From contig JAIEQK010000016.1 in NCBI GenBank assembly GCA_019747795.1, forward strand, positions 1-48,292: DNA of 48,292 nt. Direction: 5' to 3'. Both the position numbers and the translations under genes were made by a program. Numbering within the stretch: the stretch's first letter is position 1; each line of letters opens with the position of its first letter. The notes under the pieces were generated by a model. It had not been told where the DNA came from, did no database searches, and worked only from the letters and a program-made list of their open reading frames with translations. Below are positions 14,263 through 24,444 of the stretch, in pieces. This DNA is from Gammaproteobacteria bacterium (GTDB taxonomy: Bacteria; Pseudomonadota; Gammaproteobacteria; Ga0077536).

Positions 14263-15609
14263 ATGAGGACGGATCCGACAGCCCGAAGCAGCGTGAGCGC
14301 ATCTCCACCCCCCGACAGGCGCTACCCGGCCCGCCTGCGCCTCCTGATCATCGACGCTTCTCGCGAGGAATCCTCGCGGCTGCGGCGCCTGCTCGCGACC
14401 GTGCTGCCCGAGGTCGAGATCTCCGAATACGATCCCGAGCAACAGGGCGCGCCGCGCGCCGACTTCGACTGGAGCGAGTACGACGCGGTGCTGCTCGATC
14501 ATCTCCTCACCCCTGGCGAGACCGGGCTCGACTGGCTCGCGCGCTACGCCCGGCGTCCCGCCTTTCCGCCCACCATCCTGTTGTCTGGCGTCGGTGACGA
14601 CTATGCCGCGGCCCGCGCCATCAAGCTCGGCGCCGCGGACTACCTGCGCAAGCAGGACATCGATGCTTCGCGGCTCGGCGGCCTGATCGCCGAGGTGGTC
14701 GAGGACGCGCGCGCGGCGCAAGCCGTCGATACCACCGTGCGCGAGGAACGCGGCCAGCCACATCTCGAGATCCTCGAGCACCTGCACCTGCAGGACACCT
14801 CGCCCGGGCTCGCCAAGCAGGGCAGCATCGGCTACCGCTTCGTGCGGCTCATCGGCCAGGGCTCGAGCTCACGCGTCTACCTCGCGGAGCGCACCACCGA
14901 TGGCGTGACCCTGGTGCTGAAGGTCATCGACGTGCGCGGGGTACAGGACACCCAGACCATCGAGCGCTTCATGCGCGAGGCGGAGATCGTGTCCGGCATC
15001 CGCAGTCCCTACGTGGTGCGCTTCTACGACTACGGGCTCACGCAGAACTACGGCTACATCGCCATGGAGTTCTTCACCCGGGGCGACTTGAAGCAGCGCA
15101 TCGAGCACGGTGTGAGCCGCAGCGACGCGATGCTCTACCTGCGGCACATCGCGCTCGGTCTGCACGCGATCCATGCCGAGGGCATCGTGCATCGCGATCT
15201 CAAGCCCGGCAACATCATGTTCCGCGCCGACGACAGCCTGGCGCTCGCCGATTTCGGCATCTCCAAGCGACTGAACCAGACCAGCGATCTGACCAATCTC
15301 GGCTCGGTGATTGGCACGCCGAACTACCTGAGTCCCGAGCAGGCCATGGGGCAGCCGGTGGACCATCGCGCCGATCTCTACAGCGCCGGGGTCATGCTGT
15401 TCGAGATGCTGACCGGCCGTAAGCCCTACCGCGCCGAGAACGCCTCGGCGCTGGTCTACCAGCACGTGCATGCCGACGTGCCGCGCCTGCCCGATGAATT
15501 GCGTATGTATCAGCCCTTGGTCGCGCGCCTGCTCGCCAAGCACCCCGACGACCGCACCCAGACCGCCGCCGCCCTGGTCGACGCCATCGATCGCCTGCGC
15601 ACGCGCTGA
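14263..15609 (+). CDS. Receiver domain - Ser/Thr protein kinase fusion
   Basis: 448 residues. Residues about 24-145 form a response-regulator receiver with key positions D31, phospho-acceptor D79, S108 and K130 present. Residues about 190-445 are a Hanks-type kinase: glycine loop GQGSSSRVY (198-206), K220, E239, HRD (310-312) with K314 and N317, DFG (330-332), and GTPNYLSPE. Both modules therefore look active, and no membrane segment is seen, so this is a cytosolic switch where aspartate phosphorylation could control Ser/Thr phosphorylation. No histidine kinase or target is adjacent. The start is the ATG at 14263; a GTG at 14293 is possible. lon follows 105 bases later. Confidence 0.9.
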   Translation: MRTDPTARSSVSASPPPDRRYPARLRLLIIDASREESSRLRRLLATVLPEVEISEYDPEQQGAPRADFDWSEYDAVLLDHLLTPGETGLDWLARYARRPAFPPTILLSGVGDDYAAARAIKLGAADYLRKQDIDASRLGGLIAEVVEDARAAQAVDTTVREERGQPHLEILEHLHLQDTSPGLAKQGSIGYRFVRLIGQGSSSRVYLAERTTDGVTLVLKVIDVRGVQDTQTIERFMREAEIVSGIRSPYVVRFYDYGLTQNYGYIAMEFFTRGDLKQRIEHGVSRSDAMLYLRHIALGLHAIHAEGIVHRDLKPGNIMFRADDSLALADFGISKRLNQTSDLTNLGSVIGTPNYLSPEQAMGQPVDHRADLYSAGVMLFEMLTGRKPYRAENASALVYQHVHADVPRLPDELRMYQPLVARLLAKHPDDRTQTAAALVDAIDRLRTR

Positions 15610-15714
15610 GCGCGCGCACTTGAATTCCCGCGACGGCGTCCGCATCTCTGGACGACGCGGCGCTGCCTGCTCGGCCGGGCGGTGGCCGACCCCTGACCCT
15701 GCTCGAGCGACACC

Positions 15715-18108
15715 ATGAACGAAGAACAAGAACAGCGCGCGCGCGAAGAGACCATCACTCCCCAGGTCAGCGCCGTGCCGGCGCGCATCTCCGAGGTGCT
15801 GCCCGACAAGCTGCTCGTGCTGCCGCTGCGCGCGCGACCGTTCTTTCCGGCGCAGACCATGCCCATCGTCATCGAGGACGAGCTGTGGCTGGAGACCATC
15901 GAGCGCGTCGGCCACACACCGCAAAAGCTGGTGGGCCTGGTCTACGCGCGCCATCCGCAGGATCAGCCCGCGCCCAAGCCCGAGGAATTCGCCACCTTCG
16001 GCACGGTGGCGCGCGTGCACCACGCGATGCGCGACGGCGGCCGCATCCAGTTCATCGCCGAGGGTGTGGAGCGTTTCCGCATCGCCCACTGGGTGCGCAC
16101 CGAGCGCCCCTTCGTCGTGCAGGCCGAGTACCCGCGCGCGACCCAGGAGGCGGGCAAGGAAGTGCGGGCCTACGCGCTCGCCATTATCAACAAGATCAAG
16201 GAACTCCTGCCGCTCAACCCGCTGTACAAGGAGAACCTGCGCGCCTTCCTCGAACGTTACACGCCGGACGATCCTGGTCCGCTGGCCGACTTCGCTGCCG
16301 CCATGACCAGTGCCGATGGTGAACAGCTGCAGGAAGTGCTGGAGACCGTGCCGTTGCTGCGGCGCATGGAAAAGGTGCTGATGCTCATCCAGCACGAGCT
16401 CGAGGTCGCCGGCCTGCAGACCGAGATTCGCCAACGCGTCGAGCAGCGCATCTCCGAGCAGCAGCGCGAGTTCTTCCTGAAAGAGCAACTGAAGGAGATC
16501 CAGAAGGAGCTCGGCCTCTCCAAGGACGACCGCACGCTCGAGCTCGAACGCTTTCGCGAGCGCTTGAGCACGCGCAGCGTCCCGGCCGAAGCGCAGAAGC
16601 GCATCGACGAGGAACTGCACAAGTTCTCGCTGCTCGAGCCCGGCTCTCCGGAGTACGGGGTGACGCGCAACTACCTGGAGACGTTGACCGCGCTGCCCTG
16701 GGGCCAGTACACGGACGACCAGCTCGACCTCGATCATGCGCGCAAGGTGCTGGACGACGAACACGCCGGGCTTGGCGACGTGAAGGACCGCATCATCGAG
16801 TTCCTGGGCGTCGGCAAGCTGAAGGGCGAGATGGCGGGTTCCATCCTGCTGCTGGTCGGGCCGCCCGGCGTGGGCAAGACCTCCATCGGGCATTCCATCG
16901 CCAACGCGCTCGGCCGCAAGTTCTATCGCTTCAGCGTCGGCGGCATGCGCGACGAGGCCGAGATCAAGGGCCACCGGCGCACCTACATCGGCGCCATGCC
17001 GGGCAAGTTCATCCAGGCCATTCGCGACTGCGGCACGGCCAATCCGGTCGTGCTGATGGACGAGGTCGACAAGATTGGCGCGTCCTACCAGGGCGACCCT
17101 GCCTCGGCCCTTCTGGAGGTGCTGGACCCCGAGCAGAACTCGGACTTTCTCGATCACTACCTGGATGTGCGCTTCGATCTCTCCAAGGTGCTGTTCGTGT
17201 GCACCGCCAACCAGCTCGACTCCATCCCCGGGCCGCTGCTCGATCGCATGGAGGTCATTCGGCTGTCCGGCTACCTCACCGAGGAGAAGGTCGCCATCGG
17301 CGCCCGCTACCTGTGGCCCAAGCAGCGCGCGCGGGCCGGTCTGAACGCGCGCCAGGCCAAGGTCAGCCCGGCTGCCATCAAGGCCATCGCCGAGGGCTAC
17401 GCCCGCGAAGCCGGGGTGCGCAATCTCGACAAGCATCTCGGTCGCATCGCGCGCAAGGCCGCGTTGGAGGTGATCCGCGCGCCGTCTGCCCAGGTGCAGG
17501 TGACGCCGGCCAACCTGAAGCAGTATCTCGGCGCGCCCCTGTTCAAGAAACAGGAGCCGCAGCGCGGCGTCGGCATCGTCACCGGCCTCGCCTGGACCGC
17601 GCTCGGCGGCGCGACGCTGGATGTCGAGGCTACGCTCGTGCACAGCAAGCACCGCGGCTTCAAGCTCACCGGCCAGCTCGGCGAGGTGATGAAGGAGTCG
17701 GCCGAGATCGCCTACAGCTACGTGGCCTCGCACCTCGCCGAGCACGGCGCCACCACGAGCTTCTTCGACGAGGCCTTCGTGCACCTGCACGTGCCGGAAG
17801 GGGCGACGCCGAAGGATGGCCCGAGCGCCGGCATCACCATGGCGACCGCGCTCCTGTCCCTGGCGCTCGGGCGACGCATGCGTCGACCGATTGCCATGAC
17901 CGGTGAGCTGACGCTCACCGGCCGCGTGCTCGCGGTCGGCGGCATACGCGAGAAGATCATCGCCGCGCGACGCGCCGGCGTGCGCGAGATCATCCTGCCG
18001 GACGCGGTGCGCGGCGAGTTCGACGAGCTGCCGCCGCACGTCACCCGCGGCCTGCGCTTCCACTTCGTGACGCACTATCCCGAGGTGGCGGCCATCGCGT
18101 TCGGGTGA
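15715..18108 (+). CDS. lon: ATP-dependent protease Lon
   Basis: Cytosolic AAA+ protease for damaged and regulatory proteins. Order: N-terminal substrate domain (about residues 30-230, [13 protein letters not shown]), coiled-coil region, AAA+ module with Walker A GPPGVGKT (382-389) and the [11 protein letters not shown] Walker B, then the protease domain with the catalytic dyad S704 (KDGPSAG) and K747 (IREKIIAA). The 43-residue spacing equals that of E. coli Lon (S679/K722). 797 residues is full length. No clp genes lie upstream, unlike the usual clpX-lon order, so this may be a second Lon or a relocated one. No heat-shock promoter was recognised. Confidence 0.95.
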   Translation: MNEEQEQRAREETITPQVSAVPARISEVLPDKLLVLPLRARPFFPAQTMPIVIEDELWLETIERVGHTPQKLVGLVYARHPQDQPAPKPEEFATFGTVARVHHAMRDGGRIQFIAEGVERFRIAHWVRTERPFVVQAEYPRATQEAGKEVRAYALAIINKIKELLPLNPLYKENLRAFLERYTPDDPGPLADFAAAMTSADGEQLQEVLETVPLLRRMEKVLMLIQHELEVAGLQTEIRQRVEQRISEQQREFFLKEQLKEIQKELGLSKDDRTLELERFRERLSTRSVPAEAQKRIDEELHKFSLLEPGSPEYGVTRNYLETLTALPWGQYTDDQLDLDHARKVLDDEHAGLGDVKDRIIEFLGVGKLKGEMAGSILLLVGPPGVGKTSIGHSIANALGRKFYRFSVGGMRDEAEIKGHRRTYIGAMPGKFIQAIRDCGTANPVVLMDEVDKIGASYQGDPASALLEVLDPEQNSDFLDHYLDVRFDLSKVLFVCTANQLDSIPGPLLDRMEVIRLSGYLTEEKVAIGARYLWPKQRARAGLNARQAKVSPAAIKAIAEGYAREAGVRNLDKHLGRIARKAALEVIRAPSAQVQVTPANLKQYLGAPLFKKQEPQRGVGIVTGLAWTALGGATLDVEATLVHSKHRGFKLTGQLGEVMKESAEIAYSYVASHLAEHGATTSFFDEAFVHLHVPEGATPKDGPSAGITMATALLSLALGRRMRRPIAMTGELTLTGRVLAVGGIREKIIAARRAGVREIILPDAVRGEFDELPPHVTRGLRFHFVTHYPEVAAIAFG

Positions 18109-18178
18109 CGCGATGCGCGGCGGCGACTGCGGTCGAGTGTGCGATACTCGCCCGCATCCGCCGCGTATCGAGGCCCCG

Positions 18179-19633
18179 ATGTCCATCGTCACGGAACCTT
18201 CCCTGCTGGTCTACCGGCGCACGAAGATCGTCGCCACCGTCGGACCCGCGTCCAACAGCGAAGAGGCGATTCGCGCGCTGATCGACGCCGGCGTCGACGT
18301 GTTCCGCATCAATCTGTCCCATGGCAGCCATGCCGCCCACGGCGCGGCCATCGCCGCGATTCGGCGCGTTGCGCAGCAGCTCGGCACGCCGACCGCGATC
18401 CTGGCGGACCTGTGCGGGCCGAAGATCCGCACCGGACGCTTCCGCGACGGTGCGGTGGAACTCGTCACCGGCAGCACGGTGACCGTCACCACCGCCGACG
18501 TGCTCGGCGACGAGCGCGTCATACCCTCGCAGTACGAGTCCCTGCCCGGCGATGTCGCGCCCGGCAACCGCATCCTGTTGAACGATGGCGCGGTGGAGCT
18601 GCGCGTGATGGCGGTGCAAGACCACGAGGTCGAATGCCAGGTGGTGGCGGGCGGCCCGGTCGGCGATCACAAGGGCATCAACCTGCCGGGCGCGGCGGTG
18701 TCTGCGCCGTCGCTCACCGACAAGGACCGCGCCGACGCGCAGTTCGCGATGGAAGCGGGCGTGGACTTTCTCGCGCTGTCCTTCGTGCGCAGCGGCGCCG
18801 ACGTGAAGAGCCTGCGCGAGCTGGTCTACGCGGCCGGCTCGCCGGCCGGCATCATCGCCAAGATCGAGAAGCCCGAGGCGCTCGCCAACAGCGAGGACAT
18901 CATCAACCTCGCCGACGGCATCATGGTCGCGCGCGGCGATCTCGGCGTGGAACTGAACCCCGAGCAGGTGCCGCTCGCCCAGACCCAGCTCATCACCCGC
19001 GCGCGCCAGCTGAACAAGCCGGTGATCGTCGCGACCCAGATGCTGGAGTCGATGATCAGCAACGCGCGACCGACCCGCGCCGAGGTGTCCGACGTGTCCT
19101 TCGCGGTCGCGAGCGGCGCCGACGCGGTGATGCTGTCAGGCGAATCGGCGGTGGGCCGCTACCCGGTCGCCGCGGTGCAGATGATGGACCGCGTCGCGCG
19201 TCAGACCGAAGCCTATTACTGGCAGGCGGGCTTGACCTATGGCGGCACGCAGTCGCCGCCGCCCGCGCGGCCGCTGCCCTTCGGCGACGCGGTCGCCGCG
19301 GCCACCGCGCGCCTCGTCGAGGACATCCGCGCGCGCGCGGTGATCGTCATCTCCATGCAGGGCATGACCGCCGCGACCTTGAGCTCCGCGCGCCCCTCGG
19401 CGCCGGTGGTCGCCATCTCCTGCGATCACCAGACCTGTCGGCGTATGAATCTCATGTGGGGCATGATCCCGCACTTCGTGCCGGGGGTCGGCAGCGACAA
19501 CCCGAACCAGATTGCGCGCCGCGTGGCGCGGGAACTCAAGCTCGCCGACCAGGGCGGCTACATCGTCATGGTGCGTGGCTTCAACGCCGACCCGGCGATC
19601 AACTCGCCGTCGATCACGCTGCTGCAGGTGTAG
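18179..19633 (+). CDS. pyk: Pyruvate kinase
   Basis: Final step of glycolysis, phosphoenolpyruvate plus ADP to pyruvate plus ATP. The barrel starts RRTKIVATVGPAS, with FRINLSHGSHAAH, DLCGPKIRTG, the signature region IIAKIEKPEAL (catalytic Lys), MVARGDLGVEL and ATQMLESMI, and a C-terminal allosteric-type domain from about residue 360. 484 residues is normal. The start ATG at 18179 is chosen because the family begins shortly before RRTKIV; the frame continues 22 codons upstream. It follows lon by 70 bases on the same strand and converges on ssb. Confidence 0.96.
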   Translation: MSIVTEPSLLVYRRTKIVATVGPASNSEEAIRALIDAGVDVFRINLSHGSHAAHGAAIAAIRRVAQQLGTPTAILADLCGPKIRTGRFRDGAVELVTGSTVTVTTADVLGDERVIPSQYESLPGDVAPGNRILLNDGAVELRVMAVQDHEVECQVVAGGPVGDHKGINLPGAAVSAPSLTDKDRADAQFAMEAGVDFLALSFVRSGADVKSLRELVYAAGSPAGIIAKIEKPEALANSEDIINLADGIMVARGDLGVELNPEQVPLAQTQLITRARQLNKPVIVATQMLESMISNARPTRAEVSDVSFAVASGADAVMLSGESAVGRYPVAAVQMMDRVARQTEAYYWQAGLTYGGTQSPPPARPLPFGDAVAAATARLVEDIRARAVIVISMQGMTAATLSSARPSAPVVAISCDHQTCRRMNLMWGMIPHFVPGVGSDNPNQIARRVARELKLADQGGYIVMVRGFNADPAINSPSITLLQV

Positions 19634-19636
19634 GAA

Positions 19637-19664
19637 GGGACAGACCCCGGGCGGGGCCTGTCCC
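19637..19664. terminator. Bidirectional hairpin between pyk and ssb
   Basis: Stem GGGACAG (19637-19643) with CTGTCCC (19658-19664), extended by an inner CCCC/GGGG pair past one mismatch. It lies between the convergent stops of pyk and ssb and may serve both. No T run is present. Confidence 0.55.
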
Positions 19665-19672
19665 GGCGTTCG

Positions 19673-20188
19673 TCAGAACGGGATGTCGTCGTCGAAGGAA
19701 TCCATCGGCGGCTCGCTCGATCCACCGCCGCGCGGGCCGTCGCCGCCGCGACCGCCGCCACTCGGACGACCGCCGCCGCCGCTGCCGCTGCGCTCGTAGC
19801 CACCGCCACCACCGCCGCCTTCGTACCCGCCGCCACCGCCGCTGGAACCCCCGCGGCCGCCGAGCATCTGCATGTCGCTCGCGACGATTTCGGTGGAGTA
19901 GCGTTCGTTGCCGTCCTTGTCCTGCCATTTACGCGTCTGGATGCGGCCCTCGACGTAGAGCTGCGAACCCTTCTTCACGTACTGTTCGACGATTTCCGCG
20001 AGCTTGCCGAAGAACACCACGCGGTGCCATTCGGTGCGTTCCTGCTGCTCGCCGGATTCGCGATCGCGCCAGGCTTCGGCGGTGGCAAGGCGGATGTTGG
20101 CCACCGCGCTGCCGCCAGCGGTGTAGCGCACTTCCGGATCGGCACCGAGGTTGCCGATGAGCATGACTTTATTGAGGCCGCGTGCCAT
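19673..20188 (-). CDS. ssb: Single-stranded DNA-binding protein
   Basis: Binds and protects single-stranded DNA and recruits repair proteins. The OB fold (residues about 1-108) begins [22 protein letters not shown] and contains [23 protein letters not shown]. It is followed by a Gly-rich flexible linker (about residues 110-158) and the acidic tip DSFDDDIPF that binds partner proteins. 171 residues is normal. The start has AGGGAG nine bases upstream. Order ssb - MFS - uvrA is common in gammaproteobacteria. No LexA box was seen. Confidence 0.97.
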   Translation of the reverse strand: MARGLNKVMLIGNLGADPEVRYTAGGSAVANIRLATAEAWRDRESGEQQERTEWHRVVFFGKLAEIVEQYVKKGSQLYVEGRIQTRKWQDKDGNERYSTEIVASDMQMLGGRGGSSGGGGGYEGGGGGGGYERSGSGGGGRPSGGGRGGDGPRGGGSSEPPMDSFDDDIPF

Positions 20189-20247
20189 GGGTGTTGTCTC
20201 CCTGTAGTGGTTTGTCCGACCGGTCCGTGGTCGTGAGTGAGGCTCGG

Positions 20248-20277
20248 ATTCTACCCAAGCCAGGCGCGGGCCGTCAG
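20248..20277 (-). promoter_or_regulatory. Possible ssb promoter
   Basis: A -10 box TAGAAT (20248-20253) and a weaker -35 CTGACG (20272-20277) with an 18-base spacer on the minus strand. The -35 overlaps the end of the upstream MFS gene. Transcription would start about 53 bases before the ssb ATG. Confidence 0.4.
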
Positions 20278-21464
20278 TCCTGGAGCCGCGCCGTCAGTGC
20301 GCCCGTCGGGGCGCGGAGCGCCGCCACCAGCCAACCGACGCAGAGGATTGCGCACAGGCCCGGCACCGCGGCGAAGCCCAGCCGGCCGGCGACGAAGCCG
20401 CCCAGCGTGCCGCCGATGAACATGCCGAAGAACTGGAAGGTGGCGTAGGCGCCGAGCGCCGTGCCCTTGTGGGCCGGGGGCGCGACCCGCGAGATGAGGC
20501 TCGGCAGCGAGGCCTCGAGGAAATTGAAGGCGGTGAAGAACACGACCAGCGCGGCGATGGTGCCGATACGCTGGTGCCAGGCGAGCCACAGCAGCGCCTC
20601 GGCGATGACCAGTCCGGCGATCGCGCCTAGCGAGATGCGCATCAGCCACGCACCGCGCCCCGCCAGGCGAATGAGCGGCGCGACCAGCACGATGGACACC
20701 AGCAGCACCGGCAGGTAGATGCTGTGATGGCGGGCGGTCGGCAGCCCCAGGCCCTCACGCAGATCCACCGGAATGGCAACGAAGCTCGCCGCCAGCACCA
20801 GGTGCAAGGCGAGCACGCCGAAGTACAGGACGCGCAGTTCCGGTGCGCTGACCGCCGCCCAGGACAGGCGCTCCGCGTGCCGCACGCGCTGCTCGCCCTT
20901 GGGCACCAGGTAGTGCAGCACCGGCAGGGCCAGGAGGCCCATCAGTCCCGAGGCCAGGAACAGGCCGCGCAGGCCAAATGCCCCGTCGATCATGGGACCG
21001 ACCACGAACGCGACCGAGAAGGCGATGCCGATGGCAATGCCGATCAGCGCCATCACCTTGGTGCGCTGCTGTTCGCGTGTCAGGTCCGAGGCCAGCGCCA
21101 GGCTCGCACCCGACACCGCGCCCGCGCCCTGCACGGCGCGGCCGATCATCACCGGCAGGATGTGCTGGCCGAAGGCGGCGACGACCGAGCCGGCGGTGAA
21201 GATGAGCAGCCCCGCGGTAATCACCGGTCGCCGTCCCACTCTGTCGGACAGCAGGCCGAAAGGGATCTGCAGGCAGGCCTGGGTCAGGCCGTAGACGCCC
21301 AAGGTCAGCCCGACCATGAACGGGGTCGCGCCGGCCAACTTGTCGGCGTACAGCGCGAGCACCGGCACCAGCATGAACAGGCCCATCATGCGCAGGAAGA
21401 ACACGCCGCACAGCGCGAAGGTCGCGTGGCGTTCCTGGGGCGTGAAGGCGCTGCTGTCGGACAC
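20274..21464 (-). CDS. MFS transporter (ssb-uvrA neighbourhood type)
   Basis: Inner-membrane transporter of the major facilitator superfamily, about 396 residues with roughly 12 hydrophobic segments. The loop [13 protein letters not shown] is the conserved MFS motif A between helices 2 and 3. Homologues sit between ssb and uvrA in many gammaproteobacteria; the substrate is unknown and no DNA-repair role is shown. I start at a GTG (21462-21464) before [11 protein letters not shown], since the open frame upstream runs into the uvrA promoter and has no transporter sequence. It is divergent from uvrA and ends 85 bases before ssb. Confidence 0.88.
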   Translation of the reverse strand: MSDSSAFTPQERHATFALCGVFFLRMMGLFMLVPVLALYADKLAGATPFMVGLTLGVYGLTQACLQIPFGLLSDRVGRRPVITAGLLIFTAGSVVAAFGQHILPVMIGRAVQGAGAVSGASLALASDLTREQQRTKVMALIGIAIGIAFSVAFVVGPMIDGAFGLRGLFLASGLMGLLALPVLHYLVPKGEQRVRHAERLSWAAVSAPELRVLYFGVLALHLVLAASFVAIPVDLREGLGLPTARHHSIYLPVLLVSIVLVAPLIRLAGRGAWLMRISLGAIAGLVIAEALLWLAWHQRIGTIAALVVFFTAFNFLEASLPSLISRVAPPAHKGTALGAYATFQFFGMFIGGTLGGFVAGRLGFAAVPGLCAILCVGWLVAALRAPTGALTARLQD

Positions 21465-21477
21465 GGTGGAAAACGAA

Positions 21478-21507
21478 TTGAGCGGTTGGGAAAAAGCGCC
21501 GTATAGT
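21478..21507 (+). promoter_or_regulatory. Probable uvrA promoter
   Basis: -35 TTGAGC (21478-21483) and -10 TATAGT (21502-21507), 18-base spacer. Start of transcription would be near 21514, about 56 bases before the uvrA ATG. No CTGT-N8-ACAG LexA box was found here, so SOS control as in E. coli is not supported. Confidence 0.6.
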
Positions 21508-21569
21508 ACCCGTTTGCCCTTCGCCGGCGCCAGTCGCGGCCGCAGTCCTGGAGAACGCTTCGCCACACC

Positions 21570-24428
21570 ATGGATACGATTCATCTGCGCGGCGCACGCA
21601 CGCACAATCTCAAGAACATCGATCTCGATCTGCCGCGCGACAGACTCATCGTGATCACCGGCCTGTCCGGCTCGGGCAAGTCCTCGCTCGCGTTCGACAC
21701 CATCTATGCGGAGGGCCAGCGCCGCTACGTGGAGTCGCTGTCGGCTTATGCACGGCAGTTCCTGTCGATGATGGAAAAGCCCGACATCGATCACATCGAG
21801 GGCCTGTCGCCGGCGATCTCCATCGAGCAGAAGTCGACCTCGCACAATCCGCGCTCGACGGTCGGCACCATCACCGAGATCTACGACTACCTGCGCCTCT
21901 TGTTCGCGCGCGTCGGCGAGCCGCGCTGTCCCGACCACGCCGAGGTCCTTGAAGCCCAGACCGTCTCGCAGATGGTCGACCAGGTGCTGGCGCTCGCGCC
22001 CGACTCACGTTGGATGCTGCTCGCGCCGGTGGTGCGCGGGCGCAAGGGCGAGCATCACCAGGTGTTCGAGCACCTCGCGCGCCTGGGCTACCTGCGCGCG
22101 GTGGTCGATGGCGAGGTGGTGATGCTCGATCAGCCGCCGGTGCTGGCGCTGCGCAAGAAGCACGACATCGACGTCGTCATCGATCGCTTCCGCGTGCGCG
22201 AGGACCTGAAGCAGCGCCTGGCGGAGTCCTTCGAAGCGGCGCTCGAACTCGGCGAGGGCGTGGCGCGCGTGGTGCCCATGGAAGGCGAGCAGGCCGGCGC
22301 TGGCGCCGAACTGGTGTTCTCCTCGCGCTTCGCCTGCAAGGTGTGCGGTTACAGCATCAGTGAACTCGAGCCGCGGCTCTTCTCGTTCAACAACCCGGTC
22401 GGCGCCTGCACGGCCTGCGACGGCCTCGGCACCGTGCAGTTCTTCGACGAGCAGCGCGTGGTGCAGCGGCCGGAAGTGAGCCTGCCGGCCGGTGCTATCC
22501 GCGGTTGGGATCGGCGCAACGCCTATTACTTCCAGCTCATCACCGCGCTCGCCAAGCATTACGGTTTCGACATCGACACGCCCTTCGGCGAACTGCCGCC
22601 GGCGGTGCGCAAGGTGATCCTGCACGGCAGCGGCGAGGAAGAGATCGAGTTCACCTACTTCAAGGCCGGCGGGCGCGCCTACAAGCGCAAGCACGCCTTC
22701 GAGGGCGTGCTGCCGAACATGGAGCGACGCTACCGCGAGACCGACTCGAACATGGTGCGCGAGGAACTGGCCCGCTACCAGGGTTCGAAGGCCTGCCCCG
22801 AGTGCGTCGGCACGCGCTTGAATCGCGCGGCGCGCAACGTCTACATCGGCAGTCACAATCTCGCCGACGTGACCTCCATGCCCATCGGGCGCAGCCATGC
22901 GTTCTTCGACAAGCTGACGCTCACGGGCAAGCGCGGCGAGATCGCCGAGAAGATCATCAAGGAAGTGAAGCTGCGTCTCACCTTCCTGGTGAACGTCGGC
23001 CTCGACTACCTGACGCTCGATCGCAGCGCCGACACTCTGTCCGGCGGCGAGGCGCAGCGCATCCGTCTCGCGAGCCAGATCGGCGCAGGCCTGGTCGGCG
23101 TGATGTACATCCTGGACGAGCCGTCCATCGGCCTGCATCAGCGCGACAACCAGCGCCTGCTTGCGACGCTCGTGCACCTGCGCGATCTCGGCAACACGGT
23201 GATCGTGGTCGAGCACGACGAAGAGGCGATCCTCGCCGCCGATCACGTGGTCGACATGGGACCGGGCGCGGGCGTGCATGGTGGTTGCGTGGTGGCCCAG
23301 GGCAAGCCGGCCGAGATCGCGGCCTGCGCCGAATCGCTGACCGGCCAGTACCTGTCCGGTCGCCGTGGCATCGCGATTCCGCACTTGAGGCTCAAGCCCG
23401 ATCCGAAGCGCATGCTCGGCATCCGCGGCGCGCGCGGCAACAACCTGAAGGGCGTGGACGTAGACATCCCGGTCGGGCTCATGACTTGCGTGACCGGTGT
23501 GTCGGGCTCGGGCAAGTCGACGCTCGTGAACGACACGCTGTTCGCCGTCACCGCGCGCGAACTGAACGGCGCGACGGTCAGCGCCGCCGAGCACGACGCG
23601 ATCACTGGTCTGGATAATTTCGACAAGGTGGTGGACATCGACCAGAGCCCCATCGGCCGCACGCCGCGCTCGAACCCCGCGACCTACACCGGGCTCTTCA
23701 CGCCGATACGCGAACTCTTCGCCGGCGTGCCCGAGGCGCGCTCGCGCGGCTATGAACCCGGCCGTTTCTCGTTCAACGTCAAGGGTGGGCGCTGCGAGGC
23801 CTGTCAGGGCGACGGCGTGATCAAGGTGGAGATGCACTTCCTGCCCGACGTCTACGTGCCCTGCGACATGTGCAAGGGCAAGCGCTACAACCGCGAGACG
23901 CTCGAGATCACCTACAAGGGCCGCAGCATCAGCGACGTGCTCGAGATGACGGTGGAGGAGGCGCGCGGCTTCTTCGAGGCGGTGCCGGCCATCGCCAGCA
24001 AGCTGCACACGCTGGCCGAGGTGGGCCTGTCCTACGTGCGCATCGGCCAGAACGCCACCACGCTCTCGGGCGGCGAGGCGCAGCGCGTGAAGCTGTCGCG
24101 CGAACTCTCCAAGCGCGACACCGGCAAGACGCTCTACATCCTGGACGAGCCGACCACGGGCCTGCACTTCTACGACATCGAGCAGCTCTTGAAGGTGCTG
24201 CACCGGCTGCGCGATCACGGCAACACGGTGGTGGTCATCGAGCACAATCTCGACGTGATCAAGACCGCCGACTGGGTCATCGATCTCGGCCCCGAGGGCG
24301 GCACCGGCGGCGGAGAGATCCTCGCGGTCGGTACGCCGGAGGAGGTGGCCGCCGACCCGCGCTCCCACACCGGGCGTTTCCTGGCCGAGGTGCTGCAGCG
24401 GCCGGCGCCGGCGCGCGCCTCGGCCTGA
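21570..24428 (+). CDS. uvrA: Excinuclease ABC subunit A
   Basis: Damage-recognition ATPase of nucleotide excision repair, acting with UvrB. Two ABC modules are complete: Walker [10 protein letters not shown] (about residue 31) and GVSGSGKST (about 643), each with an LSGGEAQR signature. The two zinc sites CKVCGYS...CTACDGLG and CEACQGDG...CDMCKGKR are present. The 952-residue length is full size. The start ATG has GGAGAA about 15 bases upstream. It is divergent from the MFS gene and followed after 16 bases by the S58 peptidase gene, which may be read through. Confidence 0.98.
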   Translation: MDTIHLRGARTHNLKNIDLDLPRDRLIVITGLSGSGKSSLAFDTIYAEGQRRYVESLSAYARQFLSMMEKPDIDHIEGLSPAISIEQKSTSHNPRSTVGTITEIYDYLRLLFARVGEPRCPDHAEVLEAQTVSQMVDQVLALAPDSRWMLLAPVVRGRKGEHHQVFEHLARLGYLRAVVDGEVVMLDQPPVLALRKKHDIDVVIDRFRVREDLKQRLAESFEAALELGEGVARVVPMEGEQAGAGAELVFSSRFACKVCGYSISELEPRLFSFNNPVGACTACDGLGTVQFFDEQRVVQRPEVSLPAGAIRGWDRRNAYYFQLITALAKHYGFDIDTPFGELPPAVRKVILHGSGEEEIEFTYFKAGGRAYKRKHAFEGVLPNMERRYRETDSNMVREELARYQGSKACPECVGTRLNRAARNVYIGSHNLADVTSMPIGRSHAFFDKLTLTGKRGEIAEKIIKEVKLRLTFLVNVGLDYLTLDRSADTLSGGEAQRIRLASQIGAGLVGVMYILDEPSIGLHQRDNQRLLATLVHLRDLGNTVIVVEHDEEAILAADHVVDMGPGAGVHGGCVVAQGKPAEIAACAESLTGQYLSGRRGIAIPHLRLKPDPKRMLGIRGARGNNLKGVDVDIPVGLMTCVTGVSGSGKSTLVNDTLFAVTARELNGATVSAAEHDAITGLDNFDKVVDIDQSPIGRTPRSNPATYTGLFTPIRELFAGVPEARSRGYEPGRFSFNVKGGRCEACQGDGVIKVEMHFLPDVYVPCDMCKGKRYNRETLEITYKGRSISDVLEMTVEEARGFFEAVPAIASKLHTLAEVGLSYVRIGQNATTLSGGEAQRVKLSRELSKRDTGKTLYILDEPTTGLHFYDIEQLLKVLHRLRDHGNTVVVIEHNLDVIKTADWVIDLGPEGGTGGGEILAVGTPEEVAADPRSHTGRFLAEVLQRPAPARASA

Positions 24429-24444
24429 CATCGGAGCGCGGCGC

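Noticed and set aside
14869-18192. A very long minus-strand open frame opposite the kinase gene and lon
   Set aside because: It is antisense to clear genes, rich in His, Arg and Asp, has no domain, and is the usual product of third-position GC bias.
20189-21569. LexA (SOS) boxes at ssb and uvrA
   Set aside because: No sequence close to CTGT-N8-ACAG was seen upstream of either gene.
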